From: JAGRCP01 sp942490705
GTDB lineage: Bacteria; Chloroflexota; Anaerolineae; Caldilineales; Caldilineaceae
Length of the DNA stretch: 64,000 bases
Direction of reading: 5' to 3'
Assembly: GCA_942490705.1 (NCBI GenBank)
Contig: CALNXY010000003.1
Span: forward strand, 310,001-374,000
Shown: piece after piece, positions 44,490-52,652 of the stretch
Position numbering within the stretch: the stretch's first letter is position 1
Layout: the number at the start of each line of letters is the position of its first letter
Notes under the pieces: model-generated
Told to the model about the DNA's origin: nothing
Databases searched by the model: none
What the model saw: only the letters and a program-made list of their open reading frames with translations
Position numbers and translations under genes: made by a program

Positions 44490-46166
44490 TCAAGCATCCA
44501 GTTCAGCCGGTGGCGCGGCCTCCGTCAGCCAGCGTTCTGCTTCTGCCACCGCCTCACGGAGCGAACCCAATATGCGCTCTTCAGCCGGGAATAAATTCTC
44601 CTGACCCAGGACGTCCATCGCCCCCGTGCGTTCTAACTGCTCCATCACCGACTCGCTCACGTCGGAGATGATGAGCCGTCCTCCATTGGCTTGGAGCGCT
44701 GCCGAGTAGCGTTCCAGGACGCCGATGGCCGTGCTGCCGAGCGTTTGGCGGCCGCGCAGTGGGATGATCACTGCTGCGTGTTCGGCTTCATCCGCGGAGG
44801 GAGCTTCTTCCTCGAAGTCGCGTGCTGCGGCAAAAAAGAGGCTGCCACCGAGGTTGAGAATCGTCACTTCATTTGAAGGCAGAACGTCCGGGGCCGGCTG
44901 TTGCAGAAGGTCATTGTCATCCGTGGGCACAAGCTCGGTGATCGTCATGCGCTCCGCCGCCGTGAAGACGTAGAGCACGATGTGGAGCACCACGCCCAGG
45001 AAGATGGCCTGCTGCACGGGCAGGAAGAGCGTGGCGATGAAGGTCACGAGCATGACGACGCGCGAGACCAGATTATTGGTCCAGACGTCGCGGATCTGGT
45101 CGGGTTTGATCGACTGCACGCCCGCATAGATCAGGATGGCGGCCAGCGCTGTCATGGGTAGCATCTCGATCAGACCGGCGAAGAGCAACACGCCCAACGC
45201 CACAAAGAGGCCGGTAAAGATGTTGGCCCAGCGCGAGGTAGCGCCCGCGCCCACGACCAGGGCCGTCCCGGACAGAGAGCCGCCCAGCGGGATGCCCTGG
45301 AAGAAGCCGGCGACCGTGTTGGCCAAACCCTGGCCGCGGAAGTCGCCGTCGGCGTCAGGGAATTTGCCATCCGGATTGGGGTAGCCCTGGCTCACGCCTG
45401 TGGCCTGAACCAGGCCGATGATGCCGATGGCCATGGCCGGACCCAGCAGCGACGGAACCATGGCCAGGCCGGGCATTTGAGGGCGAGGCAGTGAACGCGG
45501 AATCTGCGCCGTGTCGCCAACCAGCGTCACGCTATCCCAATTGAGCAGACCCACCAGCAGTGCGCCGGCGGCCAGCGCAATCAACATCGCAAACGAACTG
45601 AGCCGCGTGCGGTCGAGGATCACAATGAGCGCGATCGTCAACATGCCGATGCCCAGAGTGAAAGGATCGATCAACTGCCAGTTGCGCGCCAGGTCGATGG
45701 TCTGGGCAACCTTATTGGATCCTTCAGATGCGTAGCCGGTAAAATCTGAGAGCTGAGAAAGAATGATGACGATAGAGATGCCGGTCAGAAAGCCGCGCAT
45801 GACTGAGTTGGAGACGAATCTTGTCAAGAAACCAAGCTTGAGCAAGCCCAGCGTCAGCTGAAAGAGGCCCACCAGCACCGTCAGCGTGATCAGCGCCCGG
45901 ATCTGGTCGTCGCCGGAAAAGGGGCGCAGCGCCTCCAACACGACCAGGGCCATGGCGCTGGTGTTGATGACGGCCATGTAGACCGAGCTGGTGAAGAGCG
46001 CCGCCACCGGCGTGCCAACCATCAGGTTGTAGAGGCCGTAGACTGGATTGACGCCCGCCAGCACGGCTGAGGCCATGCCGTCGGGGATAGCAGCGATCGC
46101 GGCAGTCAATCCCGCCAACAGGTCTTTGCCCACCGTCTTGCGATTGATTTTTAGGGACTCTAGCAT
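44490..46166 (-). CDS. SulP-family anion permease with STAS domain (intact)
   Basis: A 558-residue intact SulP protein. The transport domain has DLLAGLTAAIAAIPDGMASA, AGVNPVYGLYNLMVGTPVAA and FLTGISIVIILSQLSDFTGY in its first helices, and GQGLANTVAGFFQGIPLGGS followed by SLSGTALVVGAGATSRWANI in the core. The cytoplasmic STAS domain (about 430-558) has VTILNLGGSLFFAAARDFEE and RGRQTLGSTAIGVLERY. It lacks the typical SQS motif of classical sulfate permeases, so bicarbonate or another anion is possible. It follows the uncharacterised gene by 51 bases and probably shares its message. Unlike the copy at 13.9 kb, it has no frameshift. Confidence 0.85.
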   Translation of the reverse strand: MLESLKINRKTVGKDLLAGLTAAIAAIPDGMASAVLAGVNPVYGLYNLMVGTPVAALFTSSVYMAVINTSAMALVVLEALRPFSGDDQIRALITLTVLVGLFQLTLGLLKLGFLTRFVSNSVMRGFLTGISIVIILSQLSDFTGYASEGSNKVAQTIDLARNWQLIDPFTLGIGMLTIALIVILDRTRLSSFAMLIALAAGALLVGLLNWDSVTLVGDTAQIPRSLPRPQMPGLAMVPSLLGPAMAIGIIGLVQATGVSQGYPNPDGKFPDADGDFRGQGLANTVAGFFQGIPLGGSLSGTALVVGAGATSRWANIFTGLFVALGVLLFAGLIEMLPMTALAAILIYAGVQSIKPDQIRDVWTNNLVSRVVMLVTFIATLFLPVQQAIFLGVVLHIVLYVFTAAERMTITELVPTDDNDLLQQPAPDVLPSNEVTILNLGGSLFFAAARDFEEEAPSADEAEHAAVIIPLRGRQTLGSTAIGVLERYSAALQANGGRLIISDVSESVMEQLERTGAMDVLGQENLFPAEERILGSLREAVAEAERWLTEAAPPAELDA

Positions 46167-46217
46167 GGGCTGCCTGTTCTCACTCGGGCGCTTGCCGGAT
46201 TGGCGGTTGATTGGCGT

Positions 46218-46913
46218 CTAGCGCCAGAGCACGGATTCAGCTTCCGTCGCTTGCACGAGCCTGCGTGCCGCTTGCTGCACGGTGACACGGCTGTTGGCGC
46301 GGCGCAAGCGCAGGAAGAGCACGGCGATTGCACGCTCCCAGCCGCCCAAGTCGTCGACGATTTTGCGTGCCGTGCTGCGCATGGCCAGGCCTGATCCTTG
46401 CAGATACTGCCTGGACGTTGTGTCGAAGAGTGTCCTGGGGTCGTAGTGGCGACTCGTCGCCATGTCAAGGATGTGCAGATCCTCGTCCGCGTGGTTGATC
46501 GCGACGCGGAAGCGTGGCATCGCCAGCTGCGGCTCCTGCAGCACACGTTCGAGATACGCAACTGACTCTTCCTTGCGCACTGGGTAGCCAGTACGCAGGA
46601 GCGCATCTTGCATCGAAAAGGCCTCGCGCCAAGGGATGCCCACGACACGCCCGCATGCGCCAAAAAAGAGGTGGCCGGGCTGGTAGAGTCGGAGCTCGCC
46701 CACACGCAACCGCGGGTAACGATCCAGCAGCAACAGATCCACTGTTCGACGGATTTCGTCGATTGTGTCCAGCAGGCTCTGCCGACTGCTCCCGTCGGAG
46801 AGGGAGCGATTGGCGACAAAGAAGAATGGATCGGCCGGCGCGATTTCTGCAATGAGTTGCGTGCCCTGGAGACGCAACGTGACGGCAATACCATGAGGGG
46901 TTTGTCGGTTCAT
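46218..46913 (-). CDS. Uncharacterised protein upstream of the SulP permease
   Basis: I do not recognise this family. The product is 231 residues, starting MNRQTPHGIAVTLRLQ at the ATG at 46913, with GGAGG six bases upstream. It is soluble, with mixed alpha/beta character: an N-terminal strand pair, a helix RQSLLDTIDEIRRTVDLLLL, a GHLFFGACGRVVGIPWREAF segment and an arginine-rich C-terminal helix RRANSRVTVQQAARRLVQA. No signal peptide, membrane segment or catalytic motif is visible. It has an extended -10 promoter and probably is co-transcribed with the SulP gene. Confidence 0.6.
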   Translation of the reverse strand: MNRQTPHGIAVTLRLQGTQLIAEIAPADPFFFVANRSLSDGSSRQSLLDTIDEIRRTVDLLLLDRYPRLRVGELRLYQPGHLFFGACGRVVGIPWREAFSMQDALLRTGYPVRKEESVAYLERVLQEPQLAMPRFRVAINHADEDLHILDMATSRHYDPRTLFDTTSRQYLQGSGLAMRSTARKIVDDLGGWERAIAVLFLRLRRANSRVTVQQAARRLVQATEAESVLWR

Positions 46914-46984
46914 GACCGCCTCCAAGTCTTAATCTTTCCTCTGTCTTGACCACGCGCCAAAGCATTAGGCGTGACATTTTTCTG

Positions 46985-46993
46985 ATTCTATCA
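46985..46993 (-). promoter_or_regulatory. Extended -10 promoter of the uncharacterised gene
   Basis: The minus strand reads TGATAGAAT, a near-consensus -10 with the TGN extension, 72 bases upstream of the start codon. It lies within ATTCT-ATCAC-AGAAT, a short inverted repeat that could be an operator. Confidence 0.45.
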
Positions 46994-47327
46994 CAGAATG
47001 GCGTCGGGTGCATCTCATATGCGGCAATTGGGTGCATACCACATTTGCGGGGCTGCTCTAGAGAAAGCGACTGGTCCATTCGTGCACCGCCCCAAAAAAG
47101 GGATGCACCCGCGGCAATTCCAGGCCTGCCGGTGGATTCGGCAACCAGCCGAATGGGGCTCGATCCTCCCTGATAGCTCGGGCGTACGTCGTCAGCCCCG
47201 CTAGAATTGCCGTACCTGGTGCTGCATGTCGCTAACTTGGATCCATGGTACACTGAAGCTGTTCATCATTCACTCACCGGCGCGGGCAGTCAGCTCGGGT
47301 TGCAGCGCCGTCAGCTCGGAGGATTTC
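46994..47327. other. Divergent intergenic region with imperfect repeats
   Basis: This stretch separates the minus-strand uncharacterised gene from the plus-strand aldo/keto reductase. GGGTGCAT starts two imperfect 24-bp units (47006-47029 and 47030-47053). An inverted ATGCACCC at 47103-47110 is followed by GCGGCAATT, which also occurs at 47021-47029. ATTCGGC/GCCGAAT (47136-47154) can form a hairpin. Open frames here have no ribosome-binding sites or family similarity. I see no clear promoter for the reductase, though TACACT at 47249 is possible. Confidence 0.5.
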
Positions 47328-48338
47328 ATGGAATATCGCTCACTTGGCCGAACCGGCATGCAGGTGTCAAAGCTCTGCTTGGGCTGCATGAATTTTGGCG
47401 GCCGCACCACGCCGGAAGATTCCTACGCCATCATTGACCGCGGGCTGGACGCGGGTCTCAACTTTCTCGATACGGCCAATGTCTACAGCCGGGGCCGTTC
47501 AGAAGAGGTCACCGGCGAAGCGCTCAAGCGCAATGGTCAGCGCAGCCGCATCGTCCTGGCCACCAAGGTGCACGGCAAGATGGATGATGACGACCCCAAT
47601 ATGGTGGGCAATACGCGGCGCAACATCATTGAGCAATGCGAGGCCAGCCTGCGCCGCCTCCAGACGGATTACATTGACCTCTATCAGATTCACCGCCCCC
47701 AGTCCGCCGTACCGATTGATGAGACGCTGCGCGCGTTGGATGACCTGATCCGGTCCGGCAAAGTGCGCTATATCGGCACCAGCACCTTTGCGGCCTGGCA
47801 GGTGCTCGAGAGCCTCTGGGTTTCCAAAGAATTGGGCCTGAACCGCTTTATCTGCGAACAGCCGCCCTATAACATCTTCGACCGGCGCATCGAGCGCGAG
47901 CTGTTGCCCATGTGCCAGAGCTATGGCATCGGCACAATCCCCTGGAGCCCAATTGCCGGCGGCCTCCTCTCTGGGCGCTACACGCGTGAGAACCAATCGC
48001 CGGAAGGCAAGCGCTACTCCAGCGGCGATCTGAACCCAATGCAGATGCGGCGCAAGAGCGACGCCATTTGGGACGTGATCGAAGCGCTGACCGAGATGGC
48101 CGCAGCCAAGGGCATCACCCTGGCCCAGCTTGCCCTGGCCTGGACCATCGACCGGCCTGGCGTGACCAGCCCGATCATCGGCCCGCGCACCGTGGCCCAT
48201 CTGGACGACAATCTGGGTGCGCTTGACATCACCTTTAGTACCGAGGAACTGGCGGCTATCGATGAACTGGTGCCGCCGGGCCACATGGTTTCGCCTTTCT
48301 ATGAAGCTGACTTCGGTCCGCAGGCTTATCGCTGGTAA
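47328..48338 (+). CDS. Aldo/keto reductase (1)
   Basis: A 336-residue NAD(P)H-dependent reductase. It starts MEYRSLGRTGMQVSKL at an ATG with GGAGG five bases upstream. The catalytic tetrad is visible: aspartate and tyrosine in FLDTANVYSRG, lysine in VLATKVHGK and histidine in YQIHRPQ. The C-terminal part has GVTSPIIGPRTVAHLDDNL, typical of the AKR11/YajO-like group with its NADP loop. It should reduce or oxidise a sugar aldehyde or ketone. The next reductase follows after 29 bases, so the two form the start of a plus-strand unit. Confidence 0.85.
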   Translation: MEYRSLGRTGMQVSKLCLGCMNFGGRTTPEDSYAIIDRGLDAGLNFLDTANVYSRGRSEEVTGEALKRNGQRSRIVLATKVHGKMDDDDPNMVGNTRRNIIEQCEASLRRLQTDYIDLYQIHRPQSAVPIDETLRALDDLIRSGKVRYIGTSTFAAWQVLESLWVSKELGLNRFICEQPPYNIFDRRIERELLPMCQSYGIGTIPWSPIAGGLLSGRYTRENQSPEGKRYSSGDLNPMQMRRKSDAIWDVIEALTEMAAAKGITLAQLALAWTIDRPGVTSPIIGPRTVAHLDDNLGALDITFSTEELAAIDELVPPGHMVSPFYEADFGPQAYRW

Positions 48339-48367
48339 CTGATACTCTCCGCTGAAAGGAGCAACGC

Positions 48368-49231
48368 ATGACGATCGAAAAACGGCCCTTTGGGGCTACC
48401 GGACACATGAGTACGGTCACACTGTTTGGCGCAGCCGCCTTGGGCAGCGTCAGCCAGGCCGAGGCTGATCAAACGCTGGATCTGCTGCTCGAATACGGCG
48501 TTAATCACATTGATGTCGCCGCTTCCTATGGCGACGCAGAGCTGCGCGTTGGCCCGTGGATGGCCCAACACCGTCAGGATTTTTTCCTCGCCACCAAAAC
48601 GGGCGAGCGTACCTATGCTGCTGCCAAGGAAGAATTGCATCGCTCGTTGGATCGTCTGCGCGTCGATTCGATCGACCTGATCCAACTGCATAACCTGGCC
48701 CAGCTTGCGGACTGGGATGTGGCCATGGGGCCGGGCGGCGCGCTGGAAGCTGTCGTGGAAGCCCGGGAGCAGGGGCTGGTGCGCTTCATTGGCGTCACGG
48801 GTCACGGCCTCAACATCGCTGAGTTCCATCGCCGCAGCCTGGAACAATTTCCCTTTGACTCGGTCCTGCTGCCCTACAACTATCCCATGCAGCAAAATGA
48901 GCAATATATTGGCGAGTTTGAAACCCTGCTAGCCATTTGCAAGGAACGCAACGTGGCCGTGCAGACGATCAAGAGCATTACGCGCGGACCGTGGGGTCCT
49001 CAAGATCGCTGGGCCGCTACCTGGTATCAGCCCCTGCGTGACCAGGAGGACATCGATCGGGCCGTAAGTTGGGTGATCGGCCGGCCGGATATCTTCCTCA
49101 ACACCGTGGGCGATATCCATGTCTTGCCCAAGGTGCTGGACGCTGCCGCACGCTTCGAGCGTCGCCCCACCGATGAGGAGATGTTCGGGATGGTCAAGGA
49201 AGAGAAGATGTCCAACCTCTTTGTTTCATAG
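48368..49231 (+). CDS. Aldo/keto reductase (2)
   Basis: A 287-residue aldo/keto reductase, shorter than the first. MTIEKRPFGATGHMSTV is preceded by AAAGGAG seven bases upstream. Tetrad residues are in HIDVAASYGDAE, FFLATKTGE and IQLHNLAQL. The C-terminal region retains only part of the cofactor loop (GRPDIFLNTVGDIHVL), and the usual closing helices are short. It may act on a different sugar than its neighbour. A 128-base gap with an inverted repeat (49259-49268 and 49311-49320) follows. Confidence 0.8.
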   Translation: MTIEKRPFGATGHMSTVTLFGAAALGSVSQAEADQTLDLLLEYGVNHIDVAASYGDAELRVGPWMAQHRQDFFLATKTGERTYAAAKEELHRSLDRLRVDSIDLIQLHNLAQLADWDVAMGPGGALEAVVEAREQGLVRFIGVTGHGLNIAEFHRRSLEQFPFDSVLLPYNYPMQQNEQYIGEFETLLAICKERNVAVQTIKSITRGPWGPQDRWAATWYQPLRDQEDIDRAVSWVIGRPDIFLNTVGDIHVLPKVLDAAARFERRPTDEEMFGMVKEEKMSNLFVS

Positions 49232-49258
49232 GCAAGAGACTACAGGCTTTTTGCACTT

Positions 49259-49320
49259 AGATCCACAGAGCAGGCCGGAGGAGCACCGATGCCTCCAAAC
49301 TGGGCTTTTTCTGTGGATCT
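49259..49320. repeat. Inverted repeat between the reductase and kinase genes
   Basis: AGATCCACAG (49259-49268) and CTGTGGATCT (49311-49320) are perfect complements with 42 bases between. They fall in the gap before the PfkB gene and could form a hairpin in the plus-strand message. Confidence 0.45.
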
Positions 49321-49359
49321 CTGTGTTATCGCCGATTACACCTCAGCAAGGCACGTGCG

Positions 49360-50256
49360 ATGACATTTGATCTCTTCTGTATGGGCCACGCCTGTTATGA
49401 CCTGATCTTCACCGTGGACCACCATCCCGGACCTGACGAAAAATCACGCGCCGACGCCTTCATTAGCTGTGGCGGCGGGACCGCGGCCAACGGGGCCATG
49501 ACCGCGGCCTGGCTCGGCTACCGCGTCGCATTCAGCGGCTACCTGGGCAACGACATCTACGGTCAGCAGCATCTCGATGAGCTGCACGCCGTCGGTATCG
49601 ACACGACGCAGGTCGTGCGCGGCGTCGCGCCCACGCCGATCTCTTCGATCTTCGTCAAGCCCGACGGCGCCCGCTCAATCGTCAATTATAAGGGAGAGAC
49701 CGACGGACTCACCGCCGCCGACGTGGCGTTGGATGAGGTGGACGCGCGTGTCGTTTTGCTGGACGGCCATCAGCCGGCGCTGGCGTTTGACGTCGCGGCC
49801 TGGGCCAGGGCGAGGGGAATCCCCGTTGTCCTTGACGCCGACACAATCAACGCGGGCAACATTCAACTGGCGCGGCGCTGCGATTACGTGGTGGCGACGC
49901 TTCATTTTGCCCTGGAATTCACGGGCGCGGCCACACCGCAAGAGGGGCTGGCCAACCTGGCTCGCTCCGTGCCCACCGCCGTCGTGACGCTTGGGGCGGA
50001 CGGGCTCATCTGGCAGCGGGGCGACGAACAGGGCGAGTTGCCGGCATTTCCCGTTGAAGTAGTGGACACGACCGGCGCCGGCGATACCTTTCACGGCGCG
50101 TTTGCAGCCGGCGTGGCCGCCGGGATGGACTGGATCGATCTACTGCGCTACGCCAGCGCGGCCGGCGCACTCTGCTGCACAGGCCACGGCGCGCGTCTGG
50201 CCATTCCTACGCCGCAGGAAGTCGAGGCCTTACTGGCGGCAAATCCTTCCGCTTGA
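49360..50256 (+). CDS. PfkB/ribokinase-family sugar kinase
   Basis: A 298-residue kinase. The N-terminal FCMGHACYDLIFTVD, then CGGGTAANGAMTAAWLG is the ribokinase substrate-binding start. The catalytic base motif DTTGAGDTFHGAFAAG (about 233-248) is complete, with the anion-hole glycines and aspartate. VVTLGADGLIWQRGDEQ precedes it. The family phosphorylates ketohexoses, ribose, KDG or nucleosides; the substrate is not clear. It converges with the class II aldolase gene, with 29 bases between them, and belongs to the hexitol-type cluster. Confidence 0.85.
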   Translation: MTFDLFCMGHACYDLIFTVDHHPGPDEKSRADAFISCGGGTAANGAMTAAWLGYRVAFSGYLGNDIYGQQHLDELHAVGIDTTQVVRGVAPTPISSIFVKPDGARSIVNYKGETDGLTAADVALDEVDARVVLLDGHQPALAFDVAAWARARGIPVVLDADTINAGNIQLARRCDYVVATLHFALEFTGAATPQEGLANLARSVPTAVVTLGADGLIWQRGDEQGELPAFPVEVVDTTGAGDTFHGAFAAGVAAGMDWIDLLRYASAAGALCCTGHGARLAIPTPQEVEALLAANPSA

Positions 50257-50285
50257 GCCTGCTCGCTGGCCGACGCTACAACGCG

Positions 50286-50936
50286 TCATGCCGCCAGTCG
50301 ATATGCGGCGGCCAGGTAGGCAATCAGGACGTTGCCGGCTTCTTCAGCTGTGCTTCCGAAGGTCACGATGCCGTCTTCGTGCCCCCCCATGCCAAAGATG
50401 CCGCGTGTGCGCACATCGCTCTCGGCAAAGAGGCGCGCCACTTCAGCCGCCATCTCCGGCGTGCCGTAGGCAACGTCGGCCGCGGTCATGGGCACGTCCA
50501 GCTCCTGCGCCTGCTGCCAGATATGGGGCGAATGGGCATGCAGCACCCAACGAACGCTGTCGTCCAGGTCGTAGACCGTGCCGTGGGTGAGCGATTCGGA
50601 TGACGGCTGAATCGGCCCGTGGCTGATCAGCAGGTTGCGTTTGGGGTAGTAGCCCGTCACCGTCGTGTACTGTTCGGGCTCGAGGATGGGCATGCCGCCC
50701 GTCTGCGTGCCGCTGATGACGAACGCACGTTGGTTGGCCGCACCATCGTAGGGCGGGCGGCGGCAGCTGATGTTGCCATAGCCGTACCCGCCATAGCGGG
50801 CGGGATCCTGGCCAATTAGCTCCAGTTGATAGAGAATGCGCCGCCATCCATTCAGTTCGGCCAGCTCGGCCATGGGCAGGGCCGAACTCTCCTCATGCTC
50901 CATCGAGAATTTGATGACTCCTTCATCGCTCGCCAT
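50286..50936 (-). CDS. Class II aldolase/adducin-family protein
   Basis: A 216-residue zinc-dependent aldolase-fold protein. YGNISCRRP is the phosphate-binding GN-x-S loop. FVISGTQTGG and ISHGPIQPSSESLTH follow. VLHAHSPHIWQQ carries the two zinc histidines, and GGHEDGIVTFG the third. The family includes fuculose and rhamnulose phosphate aldolases and ribulose-phosphate epimerases. AAGGAG lies nine bases before the ATG at 50936. It is transcribed away from the PHP gene and toward the kinase gene. Its pairing with kinases fits cleavage of a ketose phosphate. Confidence 0.8.
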   Translation of the reverse strand: MASDEGVIKFSMEHEESSALPMAELAELNGWRRILYQLELIGQDPARYGGYGYGNISCRRPPYDGAANQRAFVISGTQTGGMPILEPEQYTTVTGYYPKRNLLISHGPIQPSSESLTHGTVYDLDDSVRWVLHAHSPHIWQQAQELDVPMTAADVAYGTPEMAAEVARLFAESDVRTRGIFGMGGHEDGIVTFGSTAEEAGNVLIAYLAAAYRLAA

Positions 50937-51205
50937 ATCTGCTCCTTACTCATTTATGTACATGGTTGCTCTTTGCCGTTTTCCGGCCAGCAATTTTGAT
51001 GATTCATATTGTCTTGCACATGACACCGGTCTATGCGTTAGGCCTGTTTGATCGTAGCACGGTCCTGGGGTGGAAGCCAAGCCAAAGCCAACTCATCAGC
51101 AAGCGTCGAATCGTACGCTCACCGGCTTGCTGCGCGTCGCCGATCTGGAAAGCTTGTGGTTTTCGCAATTCTTTTGAAAGGCTTTTGCCTTGGTCGGGTT
51201 GGGGA

Positions 51206-51234
51206 TTGCATAACGGTTTTTGCTGTGGTATTGT
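51206..51234 (+). promoter_or_regulatory. Candidate promoter of the PHP-SorE-like operon
   Basis: TTGCAT (51206-51211) and TATTGT (51229-51234) are separated by 17 bases, 57 bases upstream of the PHP gene start. The rest of the gap 50937-51205 shows no gene and no strong repeat. Confidence 0.4.
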
Positions 51235-51290
51235 TTCTTAAGCTTATTTCTTCGAGACTTTTATTTACTCTTCATTGAAGGGTGGTGATC

Positions 51291-52652
51291 ATGAGTGCCC
51301 TAACGGATTCCCTTTACCTCATGGCAAATCTGAATTCGTTTGCCCCCGATGTCCGGGCCCAAAGCCTGGCCGAAGTTGCAGCGACCGCGCCAGCAGCCGA
51401 TGGGTTGTCCTATGATGCGGATGCCGCAGTCGCCAACATGCATTGTCACTCTTTCTTCTCCTACAATGCGTTGGGCCTGTCGCCGAGTGCATTGGCTGTC
51501 TTTGCCCGGGAAGAGGGGGTTGACCTGCTCGGAATCGTCGACTTCGACGTCATCGATGGCGTCGATGAATTCCTGGATGCCTGTGAGCTGCTTGGCGTAC
51601 GCGGTGGCGCCAGCATTGAGACGCGCCTCTTTGTTCCCGAATTTGCCACGCGCGAGATCAATTCGCCGGGCGAACCGGGCGTCTACTATCACATGGGCGT
51701 GGGCTTTACCAGCAGCAGCGTGCCGGCAGCCGTCCAGCCTCTGCTCGATGATCTGCAGCAGCGCGCGCAAGCGCGTAACGAGGCCCTCGTTGCACGCGCC
51801 AACGCGTTTCTGGCCCCGATTGCCATCGACTATGAAGCCGATGTGCTGCCGCTCACGCCCAGCGGCAACGCCACCGAACGGCACGTTATTGTCGCCTATG
51901 TGGAAGCCGTAGAAGCCGCAGTCGATGATCCGGTTGAATTTTGGTCCGCCAAGCTCGACGTGGGTCGCGAACAGATCGAAGCGGTGCAGAATGTACCCTT
52001 TGGCCTGGTCAACCTGATTCGCAAGCGGATCATGAAGCAGGGTGGGGCTGCCTATGTGCAACCCGGCCCCGATACCTTCCCCAAGCTGGAAGAGTTTCAC
52101 GCGCTGGTGCTGGGCGCCGGTGCGCTGCCTTGCGTCACCTGGCTTGACGGCATGTCGGAGGGCGAGCGCGCCATGGCCGAGCTGCTCGATCTGCTGATTG
52201 ACAAGGGCGCAGCCGTACTCAACATTATTCCGGATCGCAACTGGAACATAACCGACCCTGCGCTAAAAGAGGCGAAGCTCCAGAATCTCTACGACGTGGT
52301 GGCGCTGGCGCAAGCACGCGATCTGCCCATCATCGCCGGCACAGAGATGAACAGCCCGGGGCAGCCCTTGGTCGACGATTTCAACGTGCCGGAACTGGCT
52401 CCCGTGCGCGACGCATTTCTAGATGGCGCACACTTTCTCTATGGCCATACCATGTTGGGCCGTCACGGGCAGCTTGGCTATGGCAGTGAATGGGCCGCCC
52501 GACACTTGCCCGACCGCGCCGCGCGTAACGCGTTTTACACTCAGATCGGACGTACGCTGCCGGCTGGAGCGGCCGGCGTCGCCTGCGTGAAGACCATGAC
52601 GCCGGATATGACCCCGGCGGAGCTATTATCCAGAGGAGAAAATTATGCCTGA
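51291..52652 (+). CDS. PHP-domain metal-dependent phosphoesterase-like protein
   Basis: A 453-residue protein. The PHP start NMHCHSFFSYNALGLSPSAL (about 54-73) has the H-x-H metal motif, followed by VDLLGIVDFDVIDGVDEFLD with the next metal ligand and VRGGASIETRLFVPEF with a glutamate ligand. Late conserved segments AGTEMNSPGQP and GHTMLGRHGQLGYGSEW supply further ligands. A central insertion of about 150 residues separates the halves. PHP proteins hydrolyse phosphate esters such as histidinol phosphate. The stop overlaps the next gene by eight bases, so the two are translationally coupled. I prefer the ATG at 51291 to a GTG at 51282. Confidence 0.75.
   Translation: MSALTDSLYLMANLNSFAPDVRAQSLAEVAATAPAADGLSYDADAAVANMHCHSFFSYNALGLSPSALAVFAREEGVDLLGIVDFDVIDGVDEFLDACELLGVRGGASIETRLFVPEFATREINSPGEPGVYYHMGVGFTSSSVPAAVQPLLDDLQQRAQARNEALVARANAFLAPIAIDYEADVLPLTPSGNATERHVIVAYVEAVEAAVDDPVEFWSAKLDVGREQIEAVQNVPFGLVNLIRKRIMKQGGAAYVQPGPDTFPKLEEFHALVLGAGALPCVTWLDGMSEGERAMAELLDLLIDKGAAVLNIIPDRNWNITDPALKEAKLQNLYDVVALAQARDLPIIAGTEMNSPGQPLVDDFNVPELAPVRDAFLDGAHFLYGHTMLGRHGQLGYGSEWAARHLPDRAARNAFYTQIGRTLPAGAAGVACVKTMTPDMTPAELLSRGENYA

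Noticed and set aside
46160..46894. 244-residue open frame on the minus strand
   Set aside because: It is another frame of the uncharacterised protein gene. The frame at 46218-46913 has a ribosome-binding site and normal protein composition, while this one is rich in arginine, cysteine and serine.
46465..47253. 262-residue minus-strand open frame
   Set aside because: It overlaps the uncharacterised gene and the divergent promoter region, with no family similarity and no ribosome-binding site.
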